A stretch of DNA of 64,000 nucleotides from VFBF01 sp034440275 (GTDB taxonomy: Bacteria > Pseudomonadota > Alphaproteobacteria > Caulobacterales > Aquidulcibacteraceae), in the NCBI GenBank assembly GCA_034440275.1, contig JAWXBS010000136.1, positions 12,969 through 76,968 on the forward strand. Direction: 5' to 3'. The notes below the pieces were generated by a model, which made no database searches, had not been told where the DNA came from, and worked only from the letters and a program-made list of their open reading frames with translations. Shown in pieces: positions 55,181 to 62,815 of the stretch. Positions within the stretch are counted from its first letter, which is position 1. Each line of letters starts with the position of its first letter. The position numbers were made by a program, and so were the translations under genes.

Positions 55181-55972
55181 ATGACCGAAGCCACAGACGC
55201 CCTCATGGTCCATGCCGTTCTGCTGGGCGAGCGCATCGACCTGCGGGGGTTCCGTCCCGAGGGCGTGGTGAGTCCGGCGCCGCTCGCGTGGCGCACGCAG
55301 ACCGGCGAGCTCGTCGCGCTCTTCCGGTTCGGCGCCATCGTTTTCTTCGGCGTGGAAGGCGCAGCGCAAATCGAGATCATCGAGAGCATCAAGGAGCGCG
55401 TCGTCGATCCGTTCGCCGTGCGCGAAACGGAAAGTGCGGTGATCGCCGCCGGCGTCTTCGCGCGCGATCAGGTGACGGGCGATCTCATCGGTCTCATCGA
55501 CATGTCCGACGAGCGTCTGCTGACCGTGGCCGATGCGCTCGCCAAGAGCGTCGCCCTCGCGCAGGACGAGAAGCAGGTGACAACCGTTTTCGATCGCATC
55601 GAGCCGTTCGCGCGCGATCTCTCCCTCACCGGCGGGTCGAGCATCCGCTTCCGCACGCTGGCCTCCATGATGGGCGACGCGCTGAGCGCGCAGGCGCGCA
55701 TCGTCGGCGGCGTCGAGGTCAGCGACCGGCCCGACATGATGTGGGAACGCCCGGACCTGCAGCGCCTGCATGCGGCCCTCGCCGAGGAATACGAACTCAA
55801 CGACCGCGCCCGCCTCCTGTCGCAGAAGCTCAAGGTCGTCGAGGAATGCGCGAGCGCGCTGGTGGGATTTGCCGACGCGCGGCGGGCCTATCACCTGGAA
55901 TGGACGATCATCATCCTGATCGCGTTCGAGATCATTCTCACTTTGCTGGAAAAGGCGGGGGTGATTAGCTGA
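55181..55972 (+). CDS. DUF155 (RMND1/YagE-like) membrane protein
   Basis: This 263-residue protein matches the DUF155 family (RMD1 of yeast, RMND1 of mitochondria). It shows F-R-F-G-A-I-V-F-F-G (about 47-56), a helical middle with L-S-Q-K-L-K-V-V-E-E-C-A, the H-L-E-W turn and a single C-terminal transmembrane helix (W-T-I-I-I-L-I-A-F-E-I-I-L-T-L-L). The family is conserved but bacterial function is unknown; the mitochondrial relative supports translation. It starts 55 bp after the sugar dehydrogenase on the same strand. Confidence 0.85.
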   Translation: MTEATDALMVHAVLLGERIDLRGFRPEGVVSPAPLAWRTQTGELVALFRFGAIVFFGVEGAAQIEIIESIKERVVDPFAVRETESAVIAAGVFARDQVTGDLIGLIDMSDERLLTVADALAKSVALAQDEKQVTTVFDRIEPFARDLSLTGGSSIRFRTLASMMGDALSAQARIVGGVEVSDRPDMMWERPDLQRLHAALAEEYELNDRARLLSQKLKVVEECASALVGFADARRAYHLEWTIIILIAFEIILTLLEKAGVIS

Positions 55973-56097
55973 GATGGTGTCTGGAGCGTGGGCCACCCCG
56001 TCCACGTGCTTGTGTCTAAGGCTCGACGCGGACGAGGTCGTCCGCGCTCCAATGCGGCTCCCTTGCTTTTGCGTGCGGACGTCCCTTCAACAACCTG

Positions 56098-56973
56098 ATG
56101 TCCCAATCCTCCGCCCAACGCACCCGCGCGATCCTTTCCGTCGCGACGGGCGCGGCCATCATCGGTCTCGCGCCCGTCGGCATGCGGCTTTCCGAACTCG
56201 GGCCGCAGGCCACGGCGTTCTGGCGGTTTGCGTTTGCGATCCCGATGCTGGCGCTCATAGCGCTGCTGCTGAAGGCGCCGGCGTCTTCGATGCGCGACAC
56301 GCGGTTGCTCGTCGTCGCGGGCGCGTGTTTTGCGCTCGACATGGCGCTGTGGCACGCAGCCCTCGGCTACACGACGGTGGCGAATGCGACGCTGTTTTCC
56401 AACATGACGCCGATCCTTGCGGCGGCGGCGGGATGGCTCCTGTTCAAGGAGCGCATCGGCCGCGGCTGGCTTGCGGGCGCGGGCATTGCGGTTATCGGCG
56501 CGGCGTTGATGTCGCTGTCGCGCGCGCAGGAGGGGCAGGGGACGTTCGGCGGCGATCTCTTGGGGATGGCGTCGGCGGTCTGGTACGCGGCGTATCTGCT
56601 GGTGTTGCGCGGCGTGCGCGATCGCGTGGGCGCGGCGATCGCGATGCTGTCGACGACGGCGGCGGCGATGGTCGTGGCGGCGGTTGTGACGGCAGTGATG
56701 GGCGAGCCGTTCGTCGTGCCGGACATGACGTGGCGCGGCTGGCTCGTGCTGATCTTCCTCGGCGTGTTCGTGCACACGTTCGGCCAGGGGCTGATCGCCT
56801 ACGGCCTCGGACAGTTGCCGATCACGCTGTCGACGGTGCTGCTGTGGGTGCAACCCGTTTCGGCGGCGGCGTTCGGCTGGGTGCTGTTCGGCGAAAACCT
56901 CAACGCCGCCGGCATTCTCGGCGCCGCCATGATTCTGGCGGGCGTCTTCGTCGTGCAGCGCGCGCGCAGCTAG
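56098..56973 (+). CDS. EamA/DMT-family transporter
   Basis: This 291-residue inner-membrane protein has about ten transmembrane helices in two EamA repeats (about 10-140 and 150-288). The repeat signatures are F-W-R-F-A-F-A, L-W-H-A-A-L-G-Y-T-T-V-A-N-A-T-L in the first and G-L-G-Q-L-P-I-T-L-S-T-V-L-L-W-V-Q-P in the second. These exporters move metabolites or amino acids; the substrate is not predictable. The 125 bp before it hold no gene. Its stop overlaps the convergent lepB stop by four bases. Confidence 0.9.
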   Translation: MSQSSAQRTRAILSVATGAAIIGLAPVGMRLSELGPQATAFWRFAFAIPMLALIALLLKAPASSMRDTRLLVVAGACFALDMALWHAALGYTTVANATLFSNMTPILAAAAGWLLFKERIGRGWLAGAGIAVIGAALMSLSRAQEGQGTFGGDLLGMASAVWYAAYLLVLRGVRDRVGAAIAMLSTTAAAMVVAAVVTAVMGEPFVVPDMTWRGWLVLIFLGVFVHTFGQGLIAYGLGQLPITLSTVLLWVQPVSAAAFGWVLFGENLNAAGILGAAMILAGVFVVQRARS

Positions 56974-57776
56974 TCACGACGCGTCAGCGGCTGAAACCAG
57001 CGTGGCGCGGCGGTCTCCACGCCCGTGCGCTTTTTCCCGAACTGCGGCATCGCGAAGTACACCGTCTCTGCGCGGCCGATGAGATTGTCCATCGGCACGG
57101 GCCCCATGCCGTCCCAGCGGCTGTCGAGGGAGTTGTCGCGATTGTCGCCCATCGCGAAGACGTGGCGCGGCGGCACGACGTAGGGGCCGAAATCGTCGAA
57201 GGCCTCGAAGTCGGAGAATTCGTGGATTGCATGCGTGACGCCGCCGGGCAGATCCTCGGTGTAGCGCGCGGCGGTTTCCAGCGCGCCGCCCTGCGCCACG
57301 CGCACGATGGAACGACCGTCCAGTCGTGCGAGCTTTTCGCCGTTGATCCAGAGCACGCCGTCGCGCACGGCGATCTCGTCGCCAGGCAGACCGATAAGCC
57401 GCTTGATCATCACCTTGTCTTCCTGCGGGTGCATGAAGACGGCCACGTCGCCGCGCTTCGGCGCCTGTTCGAGGAAGCGCTTGCGGCCCGGCGGCATCAG
57501 TGCGCCGATGTTCAACGGCAATGACTGGCGGCTGTAGCCGTAGGCGAATTTTGAAACGATGACGCGGTCTCCCACCTCCATCGCCGGCACCATGCTCTCC
57601 GACGGGATGTGATAGGCCGCGAACGCCACCGTCGTGAACGCGAGATAGACGGGCACCGCGACGAGCAGGAAGCGGAACAGCTCGCGCGCCTCGCCGATCA
57701 GGCGCTGCGGCAGCGAAGCGGGCGCTTCGGCGACGGCTTCCTTCTCTTCTACGGGCGGATCGGTGAGGTCGGTCAT
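56970..57776 (-). CDS. lepB: Signal peptidase I
   Basis: Signal peptidase I removes signal peptides from exported proteins at the inner membrane. The 268-residue protein has an N-terminal transmembrane helix (about 35-55), the catalytic Ser61 in I-P-S-E-S-M-V-P, the general-base Lys125 in M-I-K-R-L-I-G-L-P-G-D and the G-D-N-R-D-N-S-L-D-S-R box. It is a complete S26 peptidase. The start is fixed by an ATGA overlap with the acetyltransferase gene, so it is third in the ecm-GNAT-lepB chain. In many bacteria lepB sits with rnc/era instead, so this location is unusual. Confidence 0.96.
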   Translation of the reverse strand: MTDLTDPPVEEKEAVAEAPASLPQRLIGEARELFRFLLVAVPVYLAFTTVAFAAYHIPSESMVPAMEVGDRVIVSKFAYGYSRQSLPLNIGALMPPGRKRFLEQAPKRGDVAVFMHPQEDKVMIKRLIGLPGDEIAVRDGVLWINGEKLARLDGRSIVRVAQGGALETAARYTEDLPGGVTHAIHEFSDFEAFDDFGPYVVPPRHVFAMGDNRDNSLDSRWDGMGPVPMDNLIGRAETVYFAMPQFGKKRTGVETAAPRWFQPLTRRD

Positions 57777-58516
57777 CGGCGTGGCTCCTCGCGCCAGTAG
57801 TCGTAGGAATAGACCGTTTTGAAGGCGGCCGCCCCGTAGAGCGCGATTGCCGGGGTGTTGGAAGCCTCCACCTGCAGGAAGGCGTCCGTCGCGCCGTTGT
57901 CACGCGCCCAGCGCAGGAGGGCGGCGAGGATGCGGCGCGCGTGGCCCTTGCGGCGCTGCGCGGGATGCGTGCGCATGAGGAAAATGCCGGCCTTGCCCTC
58001 GACGATGACGCAGAGACCTACCGCTTCGTCGCCCGCCAGCGCGAAGGCACGCGGGGAGGGCGTGCGCTGCGCGAGGCCGCGCCGTTCTTCGTATTCGGCC
58101 GGCGTTGGGGATGTCTCGCGCAGGATCGCATCGACGGCGTCGGGATAGTCGGCGCCGAGCGTGACGCCTGTCGACTCCGGAAGTGTGGCGAGCGCCGCAC
58201 CGATCGGCGCGGCCATCACCAGCGTCTGCGTTGACGGCATCCAGCCGCGCGCCGCCAGCGCTTCCGGCAGGTCGACCGGTGCACACGCGCCGCGCGCGAT
58301 GCGGAACGTCGGACGCATGTTGCGGGATTGGTAGTGCTTCTGCACGTCGATGATCGCCGCGCCGAGCGCGCCGTCGAATTTGAGCGGCGTCACCGCGTTC
58401 GCACGACCCGTCACGCCGCCGTCTGTGAGCAGCGTCCAGCCGTGCAGCGTCTCACTCGCGCGCGCGGGCCAGGCGGCGAGGAGGAGGCGTTCGAGGTGCG
58501 CGAAATCCGCAATCAC
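57773..58516 (-). CDS. GNAT-family N-acetyltransferase
   Basis: This 247-residue protein has a C-terminal GNAT fold (about 150-240). It shows V-G-L-C-V-I-V-E-G, the acetyl-CoA loop T-H-P-A-Q-R-R-K-G-H-A-R-R-I (Q/R-x-x-G-x-A/G) and L-Q-V-E-A-S-N-T-P-A-I-A-L-Y followed by F. The N-terminal half may be a degenerate second GNAT domain. The start is a GTG in a GTGA overlap with the ecm stop. The frame continues far upstream in a shadow phase of ecm, which is ignored. Substrate unknown. The downstream neighbour overlaps in the same way (ATGA). Confidence 0.87.
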   Translation of the reverse strand: MIADFAHLERLLLAAWPARASETLHGWTLLTDGGVTGRANAVTPLKFDGALGAAIIDVQKHYQSRNMRPTFRIARGACAPVDLPEALAARGWMPSTQTLVMAAPIGAALATLPESTGVTLGADYPDAVDAILRETSPTPAEYEERRGLAQRTPSPRAFALAGDEAVGLCVIVEGKAGIFLMRTHPAQRRKGHARRILAALLRWARDNGATDAFLQVEASNTPAIALYGAAAFKTVYSYDYWREEPRR

Positions 58517-60516
58517 AAGTTCGCCTTCTCGACCACCTTCACCACATCGCCCATGATTCCGGTGATCCGGAAATCCTTCGGCGTGTAGACGCCGGCGACG
58601 CCCATCTGCGTCAGCGCGAGCGCGTCGGCGGGCGGGATGATGCCGCCGACGACGACGGGCGTTTTTTCCAGGCCCGCTTCGCGCAGCAAACGCACCACAT
58701 CGCGCACGAGATCGAGGTGCGAGCCCGAGAGGATCGAGAGGCCGATGACGTGCGCGCGCTTTTCCTGCGCGGCGGCGACGATTTCGGCGGGCGTCAGGCG
58801 GATGCCTTCGTACACCACGTCCATGCCCACCGCGCGACCGCGCGCGGCGATCTGTTCGGCGCCGTTGGAGTGGCCGTCGAGGCCGGGCTTGCCGACGAGG
58901 AAGGTGAGATTGCGGCCAAGCTTTTCCGACAACGCCGTGACATCGGCCTTCACCCTCTCGATGTCCACGTCGCCGTCGCTCGACACGACGAGCGCCACGC
59001 CCGTGGGCGCGCGGAATTCGCCATACACCTTGCGCAGCGCCTCGCCCCATTCGCCGGTGGTCACGCCCGCTTTTGCACACGCGATGGACGGCTCCATGAC
59101 GTTGCGGTCTTCGCGTGCAGCGGCCGCGAGGTCTTCCAGCGCCTTCGCCGCAGCGCCCGCATCGCGTTGCGCGCGCCACGCTTTCAGCCGCGCGATCTGC
59201 TCGCCCTCGACGTGCTCGCCGATCTTCTCGATGGAGGCGTTCTCTTCCTGCCCGTAGAGCGGGGAGGGTTCGCTTTCGGTATAGGCGTTGACGCCGACGA
59301 CCTTGATGTCGCCGCGCTCGATGGCGCCCACGCGCAGGCGGTTCGAATTGACCAGCGCTTCCTTCATGTAGCCGCGTTCCACCGCAGCCACGGCGCCGCC
59401 CATGGAGTCGATGAGCTTCAGCTCCGCCTTCGCACCCTCGACGAGTTCGCGCGTCTTTGCTTCGATGACATGGCTGCCCTCGAAGATGTCCTCGAACTCG
59501 AGGAGATCGGTTTCGTAGGCGAGAATCTGCTGCATGCGCAGCGACCATTGCTGGTCCCACTGCCGCGGCAGGCCGAGCGCTTCGTTCCACGCCGGCAACT
59601 GCACGGCACGGGCGCGCGCGTCTTTCGACAGCGTCACCGCCAGCATTTCCAGCAGGATGCGATAGACGTTGTTCTCCGCCTGCGGCTCGGTGAGCCCCAG
59701 CGAATTCACCTGCACGCCATAGCGGAAGCGCCGCAGCTTGGGATCGGTGACGCCATAGCGCGTCTGCGCGAGATCATCCCACAGCACGTTGAACGCGCGC
59801 ATCTTGCAGGTCTCGGTGATGAACCGCAGGCCCGCATTCACGAAGAAGGAGATGCGCGAAAAGACGAGCGGGAAATCCGCATCCGAAATCTCGCCGCGCT
59901 TCTTCACTTCGTCCAGCACGGCGATGGCGGTCGCCATCGCGAAGGCCAGTTCCTGCTCCGGCGTCGCGCCGGCTTCCTGCAAATGGTAGGAGCAGATGTT
60001 CGTCGGATTCCACTTCGGCGTTTCGGTGAGGCACCAGGCGATGGTGTCGGCGGTGAGCTTCAGTGAAGGCGCCGGGGGAAAGATGTAGGTGCCGCGCGAG
60101 AGATATTCCTTCACGACGTCGTTCTGCGTCGTGCCCTGCAGCGCCTTGCGGCTCGCATTCGTTTCGTCCGCGAGCGCCACATACAATGCGAGCAGCCACG
60201 CCGCCGGCGCGTTGATCGTCATCGACGTGTTCATCTTGTCGAGCGGGATGCCGTCGAACAGCGCGCGCATGTCGCCGAGATGGCCCACCGGCACGCCGAC
60301 CTTGCCCACTTCGCCGCGCGCCAGGATGTGATCGCTGTCGTAGCCCGTCTGCGTCGGCAGATCGAAGGCCACTGAAAGCCCGGTCTGCCCCTTCGCGAGA
60401 TTGGCGCGATAGAGTTTGTTGGATTCCTTCGGCGTGGAGTGGCCCGCATAGGTGCGGAAAATCCATGGCGCGTCGGGCGCGTGCTGGAAGGGCTTGCCGG
60501 AAGTGGTGTCGGCCAT
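58513..60516 (-). CDS. ecm: Ethylmalonyl-CoA mutase (MeaA type)
   Basis: Ecm is a coenzyme-B12-dependent mutase that converts ethylmalonyl-CoA to methylsuccinyl-CoA in the ethylmalonyl-CoA pathway. The 667-residue single chain has the barrel domain (about 1-510) with the Ecm-type segments R-T-Y-A-G-H-S-T-P-K-E-S-N and D-L-P-T-Q-T-G-Y-D-S-D-H, where true methylmalonyl-CoA mutases have L-A-T-H-R-G-Y. The C-terminal cobalamin domain has D547-x-H549-x-x-G552 and G-L-S-I-L-S-G-S-H. It is divergent from ccr (one gene between) and leads the chain with GNAT and lepB. Confusion with methylmalonyl-CoA mutase is possible in automatic annotation. Confidence 0.92.
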   Translation of the reverse strand: MADTTSGKPFQHAPDAPWIFRTYAGHSTPKESNKLYRANLAKGQTGLSVAFDLPTQTGYDSDHILARGEVGKVGVPVGHLGDMRALFDGIPLDKMNTSMTINAPAAWLLALYVALADETNASRKALQGTTQNDVVKEYLSRGTYIFPPAPSLKLTADTIAWCLTETPKWNPTNICSYHLQEAGATPEQELAFAMATAIAVLDEVKKRGEISDADFPLVFSRISFFVNAGLRFITETCKMRAFNVLWDDLAQTRYGVTDPKLRRFRYGVQVNSLGLTEPQAENNVYRILLEMLAVTLSKDARARAVQLPAWNEALGLPRQWDQQWSLRMQQILAYETDLLEFEDIFEGSHVIEAKTRELVEGAKAELKLIDSMGGAVAAVERGYMKEALVNSNRLRVGAIERGDIKVVGVNAYTESEPSPLYGQEENASIEKIGEHVEGEQIARLKAWRAQRDAGAAAKALEDLAAAAREDRNVMEPSIACAKAGVTTGEWGEALRKVYGEFRAPTGVALVVSSDGDVDIERVKADVTALSEKLGRNLTFLVGKPGLDGHSNGAEQIAARGRAVGMDVVYEGIRLTPAEIVAAAQEKRAHVIGLSILSGSHLDLVRDVVRLLREAGLEKTPVVVGGIIPPADALALTQMGVAGVYTPKDFRITGIMGDVVKVVEKANL

Positions 60517-60594
60517 GTGCGTGTCCTAACGGGAACCGGATCAACAGACCCGAAGCCTTGTTGCACTGCAAGAGAAGCGCCTTCGAGGTCGCGT

Positions 60595-61278
60595 TCAGTT
60601 GTGCGTCTGCATCAGCCGACCGCGCTCCCAGTAATGCTGCACGAGTTCGGCGAACTCGTCGAAGCGGATCGCTGCCCCCTGCGGACCGATGGTGACCGCG
60701 CGGGACTTGCCTGAACGGGCGCGCGTCGTCGGCGGGCCGGCGGTGCTTGCAGGGTCGATGTCGAGCGAGAGGTAGTACTGGCCGCGCGCGGAGAGGGCGT
60801 CGATGCCGCGCACGGCGCGCCACGGCAGAAACCAGGTGCGACCCGTGAGGCTCGCGATACCGACGGGATCGAGCCGGTAGAGCGCGATCGGCCGCAACAG
60901 GCGCACCACGCCATAGAGCGCGCCGAGGCCGAAGGCGCTCGCGCCGAGCATGGCGAGCCAGATGGCGGCGGGCCCGGTTTCCGAGCCTGCGAGCGCCGCG
61001 CATTGCGGGAAGGCGGCGGCCACCAGCGCGAGCGCCACCGAGAGTCCCGCGAGGCGGGTGCGGCTGGGCTGGATCAACGTGACGCCGAGCGCGTCGGCGC
61101 GAGGGGCGGCGCTCGGGAGAAGGCGCAGGGCGAGCACGATCGCGCACCCCGCGCTCGAGGCGGCGCACAGCAGGCCTGCGGCGCGCGCGAGGCCTTCCCC
61201 CGTCACGGATACGAAGAAGCCCATGGCGGCCAACGCGATGCTCAATCCCAGGAGGGCTATGACGCGAAGCTGGCTCAT
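60595..61278 (-). CDS. Membrane protein with possible PH-like C-terminal domain
   Basis: This 227-residue protein has two hydrophobic helix pairs (about 5-50 and 75-125), then a soluble C-terminal part with L-T-G-R-T-W-F-L-P-W-R-A-V-R-G-I-D and Y-Y-L-S-L-D-I. That arrangement is typical of bacterial PH-like membrane-associated domains (STM3941-like). Family assignment is tentative. The ATG at 61278 has AGGAG one base upstream, which is tight, and a GGAC further out may help. The frame runs upstream without a better start. It precedes ecm by 78 bp on the same strand. Confidence 0.65.
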   Translation of the reverse strand: MSQLRVIALLGLSIALAAMGFFVSVTGEGLARAAGLLCAASSAGCAIVLALRLLPSAAPRADALGVTLIQPSRTRLAGLSVALALVAAAFPQCAALAGSETGPAAIWLAMLGASAFGLGALYGVVRLLRPIALYRLDPVGIASLTGRTWFLPWRAVRGIDALSARGQYYLSLDIDPASTAGPPTTRARSGKSRAVTIGPQGAAIRFDEFAELVQHYWERGRLMQTHN

Positions 61279-61514
61279 ACTCCTGTCCGTCCCCCCTCTT
61301 GCCCGCGTTAAGCATGAACGTTGCGTCCGGGGCGGGAAAATGTTGCCTTGTGGGCACATTTCATGCGGGTCGGACACAATCGCACGGCGATGGCCGTTGC
61401 GTAATGCTGCAGTGCGGCGCAATCTGTGCGACTGCGAAATGACGCGCAACTGGTCGCGCTCCCCACGCGAACGGGGACGGCCCGGAACGGCGCGGGTGCG
61501 TTGGAGGAAAAGTG
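61279..61514 (+). promoter_or_regulatory. Divergent promoter region of ccr and the membrane-protein gene
   Basis: This is 236 bp without a gene. A symmetrical dyad TTGCG-(16)-CGCAA spans 61397-61422 around a central CTGCAG and could bind a regulator of ccr. A further CGCGCAA lies near 61443. GCGTTAAGCATGA at 61306 repeats a sequence upstream of the small membrane-protein gene. None of these is a recognised consensus. Confidence 0.35.
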
Positions 61515-62789
61515 ATGGGCAGCACCCAGGCGAAGCCGACCCTCGTGAAGGATCTCTACGACGTCGGCGAAATCCCGCCCGCCTATCACGTTCCGAAAAC
61601 CATGTGGGCGTGGGCGATCCGCCGCGAGCGCCACGGTCGTCCGGCCGATGCCATGCAACTCGAGGTCGTGCCGACGCCGACGCTCGGCGAAGACGAAGCG
61701 CTCGTCCTCGTGATGGCCGCGGGCGTGAACTACAACGGCGTGTGGGCCGCGCTCGGCACGCCGATCTCGCCCTTCGACGGCCACAAGCAACCCTTCCACA
61801 TCGCCGGCTCCGACGCGTCGGGCATCGTCTGGGCCGTGGGCTCGAAGGTGAAGCGCTGGAAGCCGGGCGACGAAGTCGTCATTCACTGCAACCAGGACGA
61901 CGGCGACGACGAGGAGTGCAACGGCGGCGACCCGATGTTCTCCACCTCGCAGCGCATCTGGGGCTACGAAACGCCGGACGGTTCGTTCGCGCAGTTCTGT
62001 CGCGTGCAGGCGCGCCAGCTGATGGCGCGGCCGCAGCATCTCACCTGGGAAGAGAGCGCCTGCTACACGCTGACGCTCGCCACCGCGTACCGCATGCTGT
62101 TCGGCTGGCGTCCGAACGTGCTGCGCCCCGGCCAGAACGTGCTGGTGTGGGGCGCTTCAGGCGGTCTCGGCGTCTTTGCTACGCAGCTCTGCGCCGTCAG
62201 CGGCGCGCACGCGATCGGCGTCGTCAGCGATGAATCGAAGGTCGACTACGTGCTCTCGATGGGCGCGAAGGCCGTCATCAACCGCAAGGATTTCAACTGC
62301 TGGGGCCAGCTTCCGAAAGTGAACGGCGAGGGCTTCCCGGAATACATGAAAGAGGTCGGCAAGTTCGGGAAGGCCGTGCGCGCGATCACCGGCGGCAAGG
62401 ATCCCGACATCGTCTTCGAACACCCCGGTGAATCGACGTTCCCGGTGTCGGTGCGCGTCGTGAAACGCGGCGGCATGGTCGTCATCTGCGCCGGCACCAC
62501 GGGTTACAATCTGACGATGGACGCGCGCTATCTCTGGATGCACCAGAAGCGCGTGCAGGGCTCGCACTTCGCGCATCTCTATCACGCGAGCCAGGCCAAC
62601 CAGCTCGTCATCGACCGCCGCATCGATCCGGCCATGGGCGAAGTCTTCCCGTGGTCCGGCATCCCCGCCGCCCACGAGAAGATGCTCGATAACCAGCACA
62701 CGCCGGGGAATATGGCCGTCCTCGTCAGCGCACCGCGTAGCGGCCTGCGCACGTTTGAGGACGTGCTTGAGGCGGGCGGGGCGGGGTAG
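61515..62789 (+). CDS. ccr: Crotonyl-CoA carboxylase/reductase
   Basis: Ccr is the key enzyme of the ethylmalonyl-CoA pathway: crotonyl-CoA plus CO2 plus NADPH gives ethylmalonyl-CoA. The 424-residue protein belongs to the medium-chain reductase group and has the Ccr-specific N-terminus (L-Y-D-V-G-E-I-P-P, then H-V-P-K-T-M-W-A-W-A-I-R-R-E-R-H-G), H-I-A-G-S-D-A-S-G-I-V, the NADPH loop G-A-S-G-G-L-G-V-F-A-T-Q, F-E-H-P-G and the late G-S-H-F-A-H. ATG 61515 follows GGAGGA by six bases; a GTG directly before it is in frame but less likely. Confidence 0.96.
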   Translation: MGSTQAKPTLVKDLYDVGEIPPAYHVPKTMWAWAIRRERHGRPADAMQLEVVPTPTLGEDEALVLVMAAGVNYNGVWAALGTPISPFDGHKQPFHIAGSDASGIVWAVGSKVKRWKPGDEVVIHCNQDDGDDEECNGGDPMFSTSQRIWGYETPDGSFAQFCRVQARQLMARPQHLTWEESACYTLTLATAYRMLFGWRPNVLRPGQNVLVWGASGGLGVFATQLCAVSGAHAIGVVSDESKVDYVLSMGAKAVINRKDFNCWGQLPKVNGEGFPEYMKEVGKFGKAVRAITGGKDPDIVFEHPGESTFPVSVRVVKRGGMVVICAGTTGYNLTMDARYLWMHQKRVQGSHFAHLYHASQANQLVIDRRIDPAMGEVFPWSGIPAAHEKMLDNQHTPGNMAVLVSAPRSGLRTFEDVLEAGGAG

Positions 62790-62815
62790 CGCCCTGGGGT
62801 GTGGGTATTTTTCCG

